Positions 7,279-14,546 are shown, numbered from the stretch's first letter. The stretch is DNA of 15,007 bases from JASFUX01 sp050050115 (GCA_050050115.1 JASFUX010000058.1:1-15007); one strand, 5' to 3'. Notes: generated from the sequence alone by a model not told the origin. Program-made: numbers and translations.

Positions 7279-7758
7279 ATGGCGCACCGCTACGAGGCCA
7301 CTGTCAAATGGAACCGCAACGGCGAAGATTTCCTTGATCGGAAGTATTCGCGCGGTCACGCATGGCGGTTCGACGGCGGCGTCGAAGTGCCCGCGTCGGC
7401 CTCGCCGCAGGTGGTCAAGCCGCCGTACTCACGCGAAGACGCGGTTGATCCCGAAGAAGCGCTCGTCGCCTCGACGTCGAGCTGCCACATGCTGTTCTTT
7501 GTCGACTTGGCGTCGCACGCTGGATTTCGCATCGACAGCTATGTCGACGAAGCTTTCGGGGTCATGGACAAGCGCGCCGACGGCCGCACGGCGATGACCG
7601 AAATCGTGCTCCGCCCCGCGGTCGCTTTCAGCGGCGACAAGCAGCCGACAGCGGAAGAGATTGCCGAGCTGCACCACCGCGCGCACGAACTCTGCTTCAT
7701 CGCCAACACCCTCAATTGCGAGGTGCGGGTCGACGCCCCCGCGCCGACATTCGCTTAA
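7279..7758 (+). CDS. OsmC-family protein (putative peroxide reductase)
   Basis: OsmC/Ohr proteins are small homodimeric thiol peroxidases that reduce organic hydroperoxides or related oxidants. The 159-residue product fits the fold: an N-terminal beta-sheet (ATVKWNRNG), then the central helix with the first cysteine in ASTSSCHMLFF (C69), and the second in HELCFIANTL (C139) after a charged helix. These are the two expected redox cysteines; C146 is an additional one. The VDPEEALVAS stretch before C69 is common in the family. The sequence does not let me separate OsmC from other subclasses. AGGAG at 7269-7273 overlaps the gcvH stop codon, and gcvPA follows after 23 bases, so it is translated as part of the gcv operon although it is not a known glycine-cleavage component. 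Confidence 0.88.
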   Translation: MAHRYEATVKWNRNGEDFLDRKYSRGHAWRFDGGVEVPASASPQVVKPPYSREDAVDPEEALVASTSSCHMLFFVDLASHAGFRIDSYVDEAFGVMDKRADGRTAMTEIVLRPAVAFSGDKQPTAEEIAELHHRAHELCFIANTLNCEVRVDAPAPTFA

Positions 7759-7781
7759 GTTCATCAGAATCCGGATCGCCC

Positions 7782-9146
7782 ATGCGCTACCTCCCCCTAA
7801 CCGAAGAAGACCGACGCGAGATGCTCGACGTCATCGGCGTGAAGTCGATCGACGATCTCTTCGCCGACGCGCCCGCGGCCGGCCAGCTCAAAGCGCCGAT
7901 CGAGACGCTGCCGAACCACCAAGGCGAGCTTGCGGTCGAGCGTCACCTCGCCGCGCTGGCGGGCAAGAACGTCGCAGCAGGTCAGGCGGCGTTCTTCTGC
8001 GGCGCGGGCGCCTATCGCCACCATGTGCCTGCGAGCGTCGACCATCTGATTCAGCGCTCGGAGTTTCTGACCGCCTATACGCCGTACCAGCCCGAGATCT
8101 CCCAAGGCACGCTGCAGACCCTGTTCGAGTTCCAGACCCAGGTGGCGATGCTGACCGGCATGGAGATCGCCAACGCCTCGATGTACGACGGCTCGACCGC
8201 GACCGCCGAGGCGGTGCTGATGGCCGCGCGCGTTACCCGGCGGAACAAGGCGATCCTCGCCGGCGGTCTACATCCGCACTACGCCGCCACGGTGCGCACC
8301 ACGACCAAGCATCTCGACATCGCACTTGAGAACACCCCCGTCAGCATCGGCGACCCGGACGCGGCGGCCGCCGACATCCTCGCCGCGCTCGACGAAGAAA
8401 CCGCCTGCGTCGTCGTGCAAAACCCAGACGTGTTCGGATCGATCGCCGATCTCACCCCGATCGCCGAGGCCGCGCACGCGAAGGGCGCGCTGCTGGTCGC
8501 CGTGTTCACCGAAGCGGTGTCGCTGGGTGCAATCAAGTCTCCGGGCGAGATGGGCGCGGACATCGTGGTCGGCGAGGGGCAGTCGATCGGCAACGGTCTG
8601 ATCTTCGGCGGGCCATATGTTGGTCTGTTCGCGACGCGCAACGACATGAAGCTGATCCGCCAGACGCCCGGCCGCCTCGCCGGCGAAACGGTCGATGCGG
8701 ACGGAAACCGCGGCTACGTGCTGACGCTCTCGACCCGCGAGCAGCATATCAAGCGCGCCAAGGCGACCTCGAACATCTGCACCAACTCCGGGCTCTGCTC
8801 GCTGGCGTTTACGATCCACATGTCGCTCTTGGGCGAGGCGGGGCTGCGGCGGCTCGCGACGCTCAACCACGAGGCCGCCTGCGACGCCGCCGACCAGCTC
8901 GCTGCGATCGACGGCGTCGGGCTGGAGACGCCGGCCTTCTTCAACGAGTTCACGCTGAAGCTGCCCAAAGACGCCGTCGAGGTCGTCGAGACTCTGGCCG
9001 GCAAGGGCGTGCTTGCCGGCGTGCCCGTCTCCCGGCTGATGCCCGGGGCAGGGCTGGATGACCGCCTGATCGTCGCCGTCACCGAGACGAACACGGAAGA
9101 AGATGTGGCGCAGCTTGTCGCCGGTCTGAAGGAGGCGCTGGCATGA
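7782..9146 (+). CDS. gcvPA: Glycine dehydrogenase (decarboxylating) subunit 1
   Basis: This is the N-terminal half of the P protein, which with GcvPB forms the PLP-dependent glycine decarboxylase. The 454-residue length is right for the split form. It opens with YLPLTEEDRREMLDVIGV and shows FFCGAGAYRHHVPASV (71-86), FLTAYTPYQPEISQGTLQ (95-112), EFQTQVAMLTGMEIANASMYDG, and the later GRLAGETVDADGNRGYVLTLSTREQHIKR region (written here only as a landmark: GRLAGETVD and TREQHIKR). The ATG at 7782 is preferred: the in-frame extension upstream overlaps the OsmC gene in another frame and matches nothing. The ribosome binding site is weak. It overlaps gcvPB by four bases (ATGA), indicating translational coupling of two subunits made in equal amounts. 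Confidence 0.96.
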   Translation: MRYLPLTEEDRREMLDVIGVKSIDDLFADAPAAGQLKAPIETLPNHQGELAVERHLAALAGKNVAAGQAAFFCGAGAYRHHVPASVDHLIQRSEFLTAYTPYQPEISQGTLQTLFEFQTQVAMLTGMEIANASMYDGSTATAEAVLMAARVTRRNKAILAGGLHPHYAATVRTTTKHLDIALENTPVSIGDPDAAAADILAALDEETACVVVQNPDVFGSIADLTPIAEAAHAKGALLVAVFTEAVSLGAIKSPGEMGADIVVGEGQSIGNGLIFGGPYVGLFATRNDMKLIRQTPGRLAGETVDADGNRGYVLTLSTREQHIKRAKATSNICTNSGLCSLAFTIHMSLLGEAGLRRLATLNHEAACDAADQLAAIDGVGLETPAFFNEFTLKLPKDAVEVVETLAGKGVLAGVPVSRLMPGAGLDDRLIVAVTETNTEEDVAQLVAGLKEALA

Positions 9147-10717
9147 GCATGAACGTTCAAGGTCGCGCTACCCGCGCCGTTGAAATAGATCTCGGCGCTG
9201 CGTCCGATACCTTCTCCGGCTCCCGCGGGCTCGCCCAGGCCGAGCCGCTTTTGTTCGAACGCGGACGGACCGACGTCACTGGCGTCGACCTGCCTGCGCC
9301 CAAGGGAGCGAAGGGCCGCCTCGGCGATCTGGCGCGCAAGGATCCGATCGGCCTGCCGGGGCTCTCCGAGCCCGAAGCGATGAGGCACTACGTGCGCCTC
9401 TCCCAGCAGAACTACGCCATTGATCTCGGGCTCTATCCCCTCGGCTCCTGCACGATGAAGCACAATCCGCGGCTCAATGAGAAAGCCGCGCGGATGCCCG
9501 GCTTCGCCGACATCCATCCCCTCCAGCCGGTCTCGACCGTGCAAGGCGCGCTGGAGCTGATGGACGAGCTGGGCAAGTGGCTGACCGAGCTGACCGGCAT
9601 GCCCGCGGTGGCGCTTTCGCCCAAGGCCGGCGCGCACGGCGAATTCTGCGGCATGCTGGCGATCCGCGCCGCGCTCGACGCGCGCGGAGAGAATGGCAAG
9701 CGCCGCCGCGTCCTGGTGCCCGACTCTGCCCACGGCACCAACCCGGCGACGGCGGTCCAATGCGGCTTCACCGTCGACGAGATCGATTGTCACGGCGACG
9801 GCCGGGTCGACATCTCGGATCTCGAGGGCAAGCTCGGCGACGATCTCGCCGCGATCATGCTGACCAACCCGAACACCTGCGGCCTCTTTGAGCGCGACAT
9901 CAAGCGCATCGCCGATCTGGTGCATGAGGCGGGCGGCTACTTCTATTGCGACGGCGCCAACTTCAACGCCATCGTCGGCCGGGTGCGGCCGGGCGACCTC
10001 GGCGTCGACGCGATGCACATCAACCTGCACAAGACCTTTTCAACGCCCCACGGCGGCGGGGGCCCCGGCGCGGGCCCGACGGTGCTCTCAGAAGCGCTCG
10101 CGCCGTTCGCTCCGCTGCCGCGCCTCGAGGCCGGCGCCGACGGCTTTAGGCTTGTCGAGCACACGGAAGGCGCTCAAGGCGATCCGTTCGGCCGGATGTG
10201 CGCCTTCCACGGGCAGATGGGCATGTTCGTCCGCGCGCTCGCCTATATGCTCAGCCACGGCGCGGGCGGGCTCCGGCAGGTCGCCGAGGACTCGGTGCTG
10301 AACGCCAACTACCTCCTGGCGCGCTTGAAGGACGTGATGACCCCGGCCTTCGAAGGAACCTGCATGCACGAGGCCTTGTTCGACGACCGTTTCTTGAAAG
10401 GCACCGGCGTCGAGACGCTCGACTTCGCCAAGGCGATGATCGACGAGGGCTACCACCCGATGACGATGTATTTCCCGCTGGTCGTTCACGGCGCGATGCT
10501 GATCGAGCCGACCGAGACGGAGTCCAAGCAGAGCCTCGACCGCTTCGCCGACACGCTGCGCCATCTCGCCGAGCAGGCCAAGGCGGGCGATGCGGCGCGC
10601 TTTGCGAGCGCCCCGCGGCTCGCGCCGACGCGGCGGATGGACGAGACCCGCGCCGCGCGTCAGCCGGTGTTGCGTTGGACACCGACGGCGCAGGCTGAAG
10701 AAGGCGCGAAATTGTGA
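9143..10717 (+). CDS. gcvPB: Glycine dehydrogenase (decarboxylating) subunit 2
   Basis: GcvPB is the C-terminal half of the P protein and holds the PLP cofactor; it decarboxylates glycine and passes the aminomethyl group to lipoyl-GcvH. The 524-residue product shows LGLYPLGSCTMKHNPR (95-110), SPKAGAHGEFCGMLAIR, DSAHGTNPATA, LTNPNTCGLFE and the PLP-lysine motif HINLHKTFSTPHGGGGPGAG with K297 as the Schiff-base lysine. YHPMTMYFPLVVHGAMLIEPTE is the usual C-terminal signature. A strong AAGGAGG at 9129-9135 lies 7 bases before the ATG, which overlaps the gcvPA stop. The last ~40 residues are Ala/Arg-rich and less conserved. It is the last operon gene, followed by a 195-base gap to the next start. 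Confidence 0.97.
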   Translation: MSMNVQGRATRAVEIDLGAASDTFSGSRGLAQAEPLLFERGRTDVTGVDLPAPKGAKGRLGDLARKDPIGLPGLSEPEAMRHYVRLSQQNYAIDLGLYPLGSCTMKHNPRLNEKAARMPGFADIHPLQPVSTVQGALELMDELGKWLTELTGMPAVALSPKAGAHGEFCGMLAIRAALDARGENGKRRRVLVPDSAHGTNPATAVQCGFTVDEIDCHGDGRVDISDLEGKLGDDLAAIMLTNPNTCGLFERDIKRIADLVHEAGGYFYCDGANFNAIVGRVRPGDLGVDAMHINLHKTFSTPHGGGGPGAGPTVLSEALAPFAPLPRLEAGADGFRLVEHTEGAQGDPFGRMCAFHGQMGMFVRALAYMLSHGAGGLRQVAEDSVLNANYLLARLKDVMTPAFEGTCMHEALFDDRFLKGTGVETLDFAKAMIDEGYHPMTMYFPLVVHGAMLIEPTETESKQSLDRFADTLRHLAEQAKAGDAARFASAPRLAPTRRMDETRAARQPVLRWTPTAQAEEGAKL

Positions 10718-10788
10718 AGGCGTCGTAACTCTAAACGAACCATTTTCCGGCATGATGTCGCCTTAGACCTCGGGAATCGTGGGACAAA

Positions 10789-10808
10789 GCGTGACGAGAA
10801 CGTCACGC
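10789..10808 (+). terminator. Perfect hairpin after gcvPB, possible terminator
   Basis: gcgtgacg (10789-10796) pairs fully with cgtcacgc (10801-10808) around an AGAA tetraloop. It lies 72 bases after the gcvPB stop. There is no T-run behind it, so it may be a transcript-end stabiliser, a Rho-dependent end or an operator instead. A second stem, ctgcgac/gtcgcag (10810-10816 with 10835-10841), follows directly. Confidence 0.35.
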
Positions 10809-10843
10809 GCTGCGACTTTAGGTCCTAGAACAGCGTCGCAGTG

Positions 10844-10888
10844 TTGCGGTGCGGAACGAACGGCTTAGATTGTTGTGAAACAATAATC
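10844..10888 (+). promoter_or_regulatory. Weak promoter with overlapping inverted repeat
   Basis: TTGCGG (10844-10849) and TAGATT (10866-10871), 16 bases apart, could be -35 and -10 boxes for the small membrane protein gene. An inverted repeat, gattgttg (10868-10875) and caataatc (10881-10888) around tgaaa, overlaps the -10 and the expected start point near 10878. Such placement is typical of a repressor operator, or it could be a 5' hairpin in the message. Both readings are inference. Confidence 0.3.
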
Positions 10889-10912
10889 TGGTCGAGTAAG
10901 GAGTGGTCGGCG

Positions 10913-11224
10913 ATGCGCTACATGGCGCGGATGTTCTGGACGGGCGTTACCACCGCCGGGGCCGTCGACTATCTTGAGCTTTCCAGATACGCGCTGAGCC
11001 GCCTCTACATGCTAGCAGGCGGCATTTTTATACTTGTCGGCCTGGTCGTGCTGCCGCTGCCCATTCCGCTTGGGCTGCCGATGATCGTCGTCGGCGCGGC
11101 GATCCTGATCAACACCTCGACCACCGCGAAGAAGATCTTCGTCCGGATGGGCCGCCGCTATCCGCGCACCGTCGGACGGGTCCGCAACCTGATGAGCGCG
11201 CGTCGCCGGAACCGACAGGACTAG
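10913..11224 (+). CDS. Small two-helix membrane protein, PGPGW-like
   Basis: The 103-residue product has two short hydrophobic segments (about 31-49 and 56-68) separated by the turn LPLPIPLGLP, and a strongly basic C-terminus (RRYPRTVGRV ... SARRRNRQD) that should stay in the cytoplasm. The arrangement resembles the PGPGW family of small inner-membrane proteins, in which LPGPGW forms the turn; here the Pro-rich turn differs, so the assignment is tentative. No function is known to me. AAGGAG at 10898-10903, nine bases before the ATG at 10913, decides the start. An in-frame TTG at 10841 would lie in the candidate promoter and adds an unlikely hydrophilic leader. The gene stands alone and converges on the JmjC gene across 125 bases in which I see no gene and no clear terminator. 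Confidence 0.75.
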   Translation: MRYMARMFWTGVTTAGAVDYLELSRYALSRLYMLAGGIFILVGLVVLPLPIPLGLPMIVVGAAILINTSTTAKKIFVRMGRRYPRTVGRVRNLMSARRRNRQD

Positions 11225-11349
11225 GCGGGTCGTTTTTCAAGCGAAGCGATTGGCTTTGGCCCTCGAGTAGGGGGCTTGCTGCCGGCTGAACAATCATGAT
11301 TTTCGAACTTCCGCTTCTGATCGAAGGCGGTCATTCGCCGTCGGCCCGC

Positions 11350-12546
11350 TCAGACGCGCATAAGCAGGCCGAACGCGAGCAGCTTGACGATCACGTCTCG
11401 GGCCTGTTCGGCCGCCAGCGGCGCGAGATCTTCAAAGCCGAAGGCCGTTCCGTCGAGCGCACGCGCGACCGCATCTCTTTCGTCCTCGCCGAATAACAAA
11501 TCTCCGCCGGGTGCGATCACCGCAACGCGCTGATCGTCCTCGGCTATGCGGAAGATCAGCTTGGTTCGCACGGCGAAGCGGTCGTTCGGCTCGATTGCTC
11601 GCCCGTCGAATGCGATCGCTCCTCTCGTGTCAGGGCTGACCCGGCGGATGAAGGTGTCGGCGAAAAGATCGAGGGCGGCTTCCGGCGTTGCGCGTTCGGC
11701 CACACGGCTCAAGATCGACTTGAACTCCCGGACGACGACGGCGCGCTTTGCGGGGTCGAGCGCATAGCCGGGCGGCAGGGCGCGGCGCAGTTCAGGGGCG
11801 TCGAGCGCGACTTCCGAGACCGCTTCGAGCAGCAGGTCGGCCCACGTGCGCGTGATGATCCCAAGCGTGACGTGCAGTGAAGCCTGTTCGCCGGAGGATT
11901 CCGCGTCGTGCATAAGCCCGCGAGGGACATAGGCGCAGTCGCCCGGTTTGAGAGTGAACGTCTCCACCGGTTCACGCGTTTCGTGCGCGCCTGGCTCGAA
12001 ACCTTCTCCGCGATAGGGCGCGCCGATCGGCCGGTCGTAGAGTCGCCAGAGCTTTTCGCCCGAGACCTGCAAGACGAAAACGTCGTGACTGTCATAGTGG
12101 GTGCGAAATCCTTGGCCCCCCGGCGGGGTCAGATAGATGTTGGTTTGCACGTGTGCGGTGAAGACGCGCTGTACGGCCCGCGCAAAGTCAGCCAGCCGCG
12201 CGTCGGACTCGTGTAGTTGGTTGAAGATGATCGTCCCGCCGGTTTGAAACTGGCGCGCGACCGCCCCCCGGTCGACCATGTTGTTGGCGTCAGTGTAGTC
12301 GGTGCGCTGCATACGGCGGTCGGCGCGGACGACGTCGACTTGACCGCCCTCGAATGTTCGCGATGCAAGCAGGCTGTCGAGGCGCTCGATCGAGACGAGA
12401 TCCTCGAACCGACGCTCGTCTCGGCCGCCCGGCGTGCGCACGGCGATCAGCGGCTCGCGCTCATAGATCTCTTCAAAGAAGCGCGCCGCATGATCCGGAC
12501 CGAGCAGGAATCCGATCGGATCGACTTGCCACGCGGGATCGGCCAT
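11350..12546 (-). CDS. JmjC/cupin-4 Fe(II)/2-oxoglutarate oxygenase
   Basis: This 398-residue protein fits the cupin-4/JmjC family of ribosomal oxygenases (E. coli RoxA/YcfD, human MINA53 and NO66), which hydroxylate Arg or His side chains of ribosomal proteins. The metal site is visible: HYD gives H150 and D152, followed by SHDVFVLQVSGEKLWRLY, and the distal His is H213 in YVPRGLMHDAESS. The core is preceded by the helical TDANNMVDRGAVARQF and NIYLTPPGGQG, and followed by a dimerisation-type helical part and a C-terminal winged-helix-like domain (about 300-398). Length and layout match the family. A GGAG lies nine bases before the ATG. It sits 59 bases downstream of the repeat lipoprotein gene on the same strand, so co-transcription is likely. 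The substrate is unknown: ribosomal protein L16 or the neighbouring repeat protein are the two candidates. Confidence 0.88.
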   Translation of the reverse strand: MADPAWQVDPIGFLLGPDHAARFFEEIYEREPLIAVRTPGGRDERRFEDLVSIERLDSLLASRTFEGGQVDVVRADRRMQRTDYTDANNMVDRGAVARQFQTGGTIIFNQLHESDARLADFARAVQRVFTAHVQTNIYLTPPGGQGFRTHYDSHDVFVLQVSGEKLWRLYDRPIGAPYRGEGFEPGAHETREPVETFTLKPGDCAYVPRGLMHDAESSGEQASLHVTLGIITRTWADLLLEAVSEVALDAPELRRALPPGYALDPAKRAVVVREFKSILSRVAERATPEAALDLFADTFIRRVSPDTRGAIAFDGRAIEPNDRFAVRTKLIFRIAEDDQRVAVIAPGGDLLFGEDERDAVARALDGTAFGFEDLAPLAAEQARDVIVKLLAFGLLMRV

Positions 12547-12605
12547 TCCGGCCTACTCCAAGCCCCGCCGGGCCGCGCGGCGCCCCGAAAGCCGGGTTCG
12601 ATCGG

Positions 12606-13538
12606 TCATCTGCCGCGTCCGCGACCGACCGGATCGGCATATTGCCCGGTGTCGGAGTCGGTTATGCCGGAGCCGCCGCGTCCGCGACCGACAGGATCGG
12701 CGTACTGTCCCGTGTCGGAGTCGGTGATGCTCGAACCACCCCGGCCGTAGCCGACAGGATCGGCGTATTGTCCCGTGTCGGAGTCGGTGATGCCCGAACC
12801 ACCTCGGCCGTAGCCGACAGGATCGGCGTATTGTCCCGTATCGGAGTCGGTGACGCCGGAGCCGCCGCGTCCGCGACCGACCGGATCGGCATACTGTCCC
12901 GTGTCGGAGTCGGTGACGCCCGAGCCGCCTCGCCCGCGACCGACCGGGTCGGCGTAGGCGCCGGTATCGGAGTCGGTGATGCCTGAACCACCCCGGCCGT
13001 ATCCGACCTCGTCCGCGTAGGCGCCGGTATCGGAGTCCGTGACGCCGGTCCCGCCGCGTCCTCGACCGACCTGGTCTGCATAAGCTCCAGAGTCAGAGTC
13101 CGTGATCCCAGTTCCGCCCCGTCCGTAGCCGGCCTCGTCAGCGAATTTTCCAGAGTCGGAATCGGTGATCCCGGAGCCGCCGCGTCCTCGACCGACCTGG
13201 TCGGCGTAGGCGCCGGTGTCGGAGTCGGTGATGCCGGTCCCGCCACGCCCGCGCCCGGCTGGATCGGCGTAGGCGCCGGTGTCGGAATCGGTGATCCCGG
13301 TGCCGCCGCGTCCGCGCCCGGCTGGGTCGGCGTAGGCGCCGGTGTCGGAGTCAGTGACGCCCGATCCGCCTCGACCGCCGCCTATTGGATCTGCGTACGC
13401 CCCGCTGTCGGAATCCGTTATGCCCGTGGTCGAACAGCCGGTCGCCGCCAGCGCGGCGGATGCGCCGCCCGCCGAAAGGGCGGCCCCAGCGACTCTGCGC
13501 AGGAAGGACCGACGGTTGAGTTTCTTGGACTGCGTCAC
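12606..13538 (-). CDS. Tat-targeted putative lipoprotein of thirteen 21-residue repeats
   Basis: The 310-residue product starts at a GTG (an AGGGGG lies shortly upstream). Its N-terminus is a twin-arginine signal, LNRRSFLRRVAG (RR at 9-10), then a small-residue hydrophobic stretch ending in a lipobox-like ATGC with C35, so a Tat-exported lipoprotein is plausible, though Ala at -3 is not ideal. From G39 to the end everything is thirteen tandem 21-residue units. Unit positions 3-6 are TDSD in all thirteen, 7-8 are TG or SG, 10-12 are YAD (FAD once), and 15-20 are usually GRGRGG or GYGRGG. No unit contains Cys or His, and the chain should be largely disordered or a simple repetitive fold. DSDTG recalls Asp-rich calcium loops, but full EF-hand spacing is absent. 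I do not recognise a named family and assign no function. Confidence 0.85.
   Translation of the reverse strand: MTQSKKLNRRSFLRRVAGAALSAGGASAALAATGCSTTGITDSDSGAYADPIGGGRGGSGVTDSDTGAYADPAGRGRGGTGITDSDTGAYADPAGRGRGGTGITDSDTGAYADQVGRGRGGSGITDSDSGKFADEAGYGRGGTGITDSDSGAYADQVGRGRGGTGVTDSDTGAYADEVGYGRGGSGITDSDTGAYADPVGRGRGGSGVTDSDTGQYADPVGRGRGGSGVTDSDTGQYADPVGYGRGGSGITDSDTGQYADPVGYGRGGSSITDSDTGQYADPVGRGRGGSGITDSDTGQYADPVGRGRGR
12609..13424 (-). repeat. Thirteen tandem 63-bp coding repeats
   Basis: The array fills codons 39-310 of the repeat lipoprotein: twelve full 63-base units and a last unit one codon short. Units near the 3' end of the gene (9-13, with Gln at position 9) are the most alike; units 10 and 11 differ at only three bases. 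Units 5-7 near the middle carry many synonymous changes (for instance different Ser, Ala and Gly codons) while keeping the protein pattern. This suggests selection on the protein together with recent growth of the array at its C-terminal side. Confidence 0.95.
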
Positions 13539-13766
13539 GCCCGCGCCCCCTATGGCCGCAACATCGTGAACGACGCTCTGACTCGATGCTCACATGCCGA
13601 AGAGTGTGCCCGACCTGAAGAGCAGGGTCCACCCGCGGACAATCGTGGTCATTGAACCGTCGGTGACGGCTGGAAGTCTGCGGAATTCAAAGGTTTGCCG
13701 AAAAACGGTCCGCCAACCGCGAGGATTGAATGTCCGCTTTCGCGCGGCGCCTCCGCATGAAGCCAA

Positions 13767-14546
13767 TCATCGCATCCAGCGAGGAGGCCGCTTCTCCAAG
13801 AATGCGCTCATGCCTTCTTGGGCGTCGTCGGTCAGGGCGATGTCGCAGAAGTCGTCGACCGCCTGCGCGACGGCGCGCCGGTAGCCGGCGTCGGTCGCGC
13901 GCACGAACGCGGTCCGAGCCAGGGCGATGGAGCTTGGCGCGCTCGCCGCCAGCGACGCCGCCAAGTCGCGCGTGCGCGCTTCAAGGTCAGCGGCGGCCGT
14001 CACCGTGTTGATCAGGCCCATCGACAACGCCTCGTCCGGCGAGAAGGCGCGGCCGGAGAACAACAGCTCGAACGCCTTGGCGCGTCCGATGAGCCGGGGC
14101 AAGTGCGCGAAGTGGATCGCCGGCGGCAGTCCGAGCTTGATTTCAGGGTAGCCGAACGAGGCTGCCTGCGAGGCGACGATCACGTCGCAGGAGATCGCGA
14201 GCGTCATGCCGCCGCCGCGGGCGGCCCCGCCGATGGACGCGAGCGTGGGCTTGCCCATCTCGCATTGAACGTCCCACAGGTCCGTGTAGAGCCGTTTCAC
14301 GGTCGCCCGAACGTCGTCGATCGGCTTACTGACGATTTGGCTCAGATCCAACCCGGCGCAGAAAACCGTCTCCAGCTCGGATCGCACGATCACGGCTCGC
14401 GCCGCCTCGTCGTCCCTGGCGCGCTCGAGCGCGATCAGCAGCTCGCCGAGGAACTCGAAATCCAGGCCGTTGAACGGCGGCTTGCAGAGCGACACCTCGG
14501 CGACGCCGTCGACAAGCTGGTAGCGAACTTGTCCCGCGCCGCTCAT
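13767..14546 (-). CDS. Enoyl-CoA hydratase/isomerase-family protein
   Basis: The 259-residue protein has the crotonase fold: the N-terminal strand ending KPPFNGLD, the first oxyanion-hole segment VFCAGLDLSQ (61-70), the second GGAARGGGMTLAISCDVIVAS (107 on; landmark GGGMTLA), and FGYPEIKLGLPP (131-142). Of the two classical hydratase glutamates, the one in PEI is present (E135), but the one after GGG (GGGxE) is T115. Crotonase relatives with one Glu include isomerases, hydrolases, thioesterases and methylglutaconyl-type enzymes, so the reaction is open; an acyl-CoA substrate is likely. No strong Shine-Dalgarno is visible before the ATG. It is 122 bases after the upstream minus-strand gene. 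Behind it, 13539-13766 holds no gene; the repeat-protein promoter should be there, but I cannot place it. Confidence 0.9.
   Translation of the reverse strand: MSGAGQVRYQLVDGVAEVSLCKPPFNGLDFEFLGELLIALERARDDEAARAVIVRSELETVFCAGLDLSQIVSKPIDDVRATVKRLYTDLWDVQCEMGKPTLASIGGAARGGGMTLAISCDVIVASQAASFGYPEIKLGLPPAIHFAHLPRLIGRAKAFELLFSGRAFSPDEALSMGLINTVTAAADLEARTRDLAASLAASAPSSIALARTAFVRATDAGYRRAVAQAVDDFCDIALTDDAQEGMSAFLEKRPPRWMR

Noticed and set aside
8714..10030. 438-codon minus-strand frame opposite gcvPA/gcvPB
   Set aside because: Shadow of two well-supported genes.
11225..11349. Possible bidirectional terminator between the small membrane protein and the JmjC gene
   Set aside because: A five-T run at 11233-11237 is present, but only 4-bp stems can be drawn before it; not enough to call.
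11296..11496. 66-codon plus-strand frame starting in the convergent gap
   Set aside because: Most of it is antisense to the C-terminus of the JmjC gene, there is no ribosome binding site, and the composition is unremarkable.
12217..12986. Plus-strand frames with repeated SESVMPEPPRP-like units
   Set aside because: Reverse reading of the 63-bp repeats; the minus frame has a signal peptide, a start and consistent repeat conservation.
12609..13424. CRISPR array as explanation of the regular repeats
   Set aside because: Units are contiguous 63-base codon-phased repeats without unique spacers, and substitutions are mainly synonymous.
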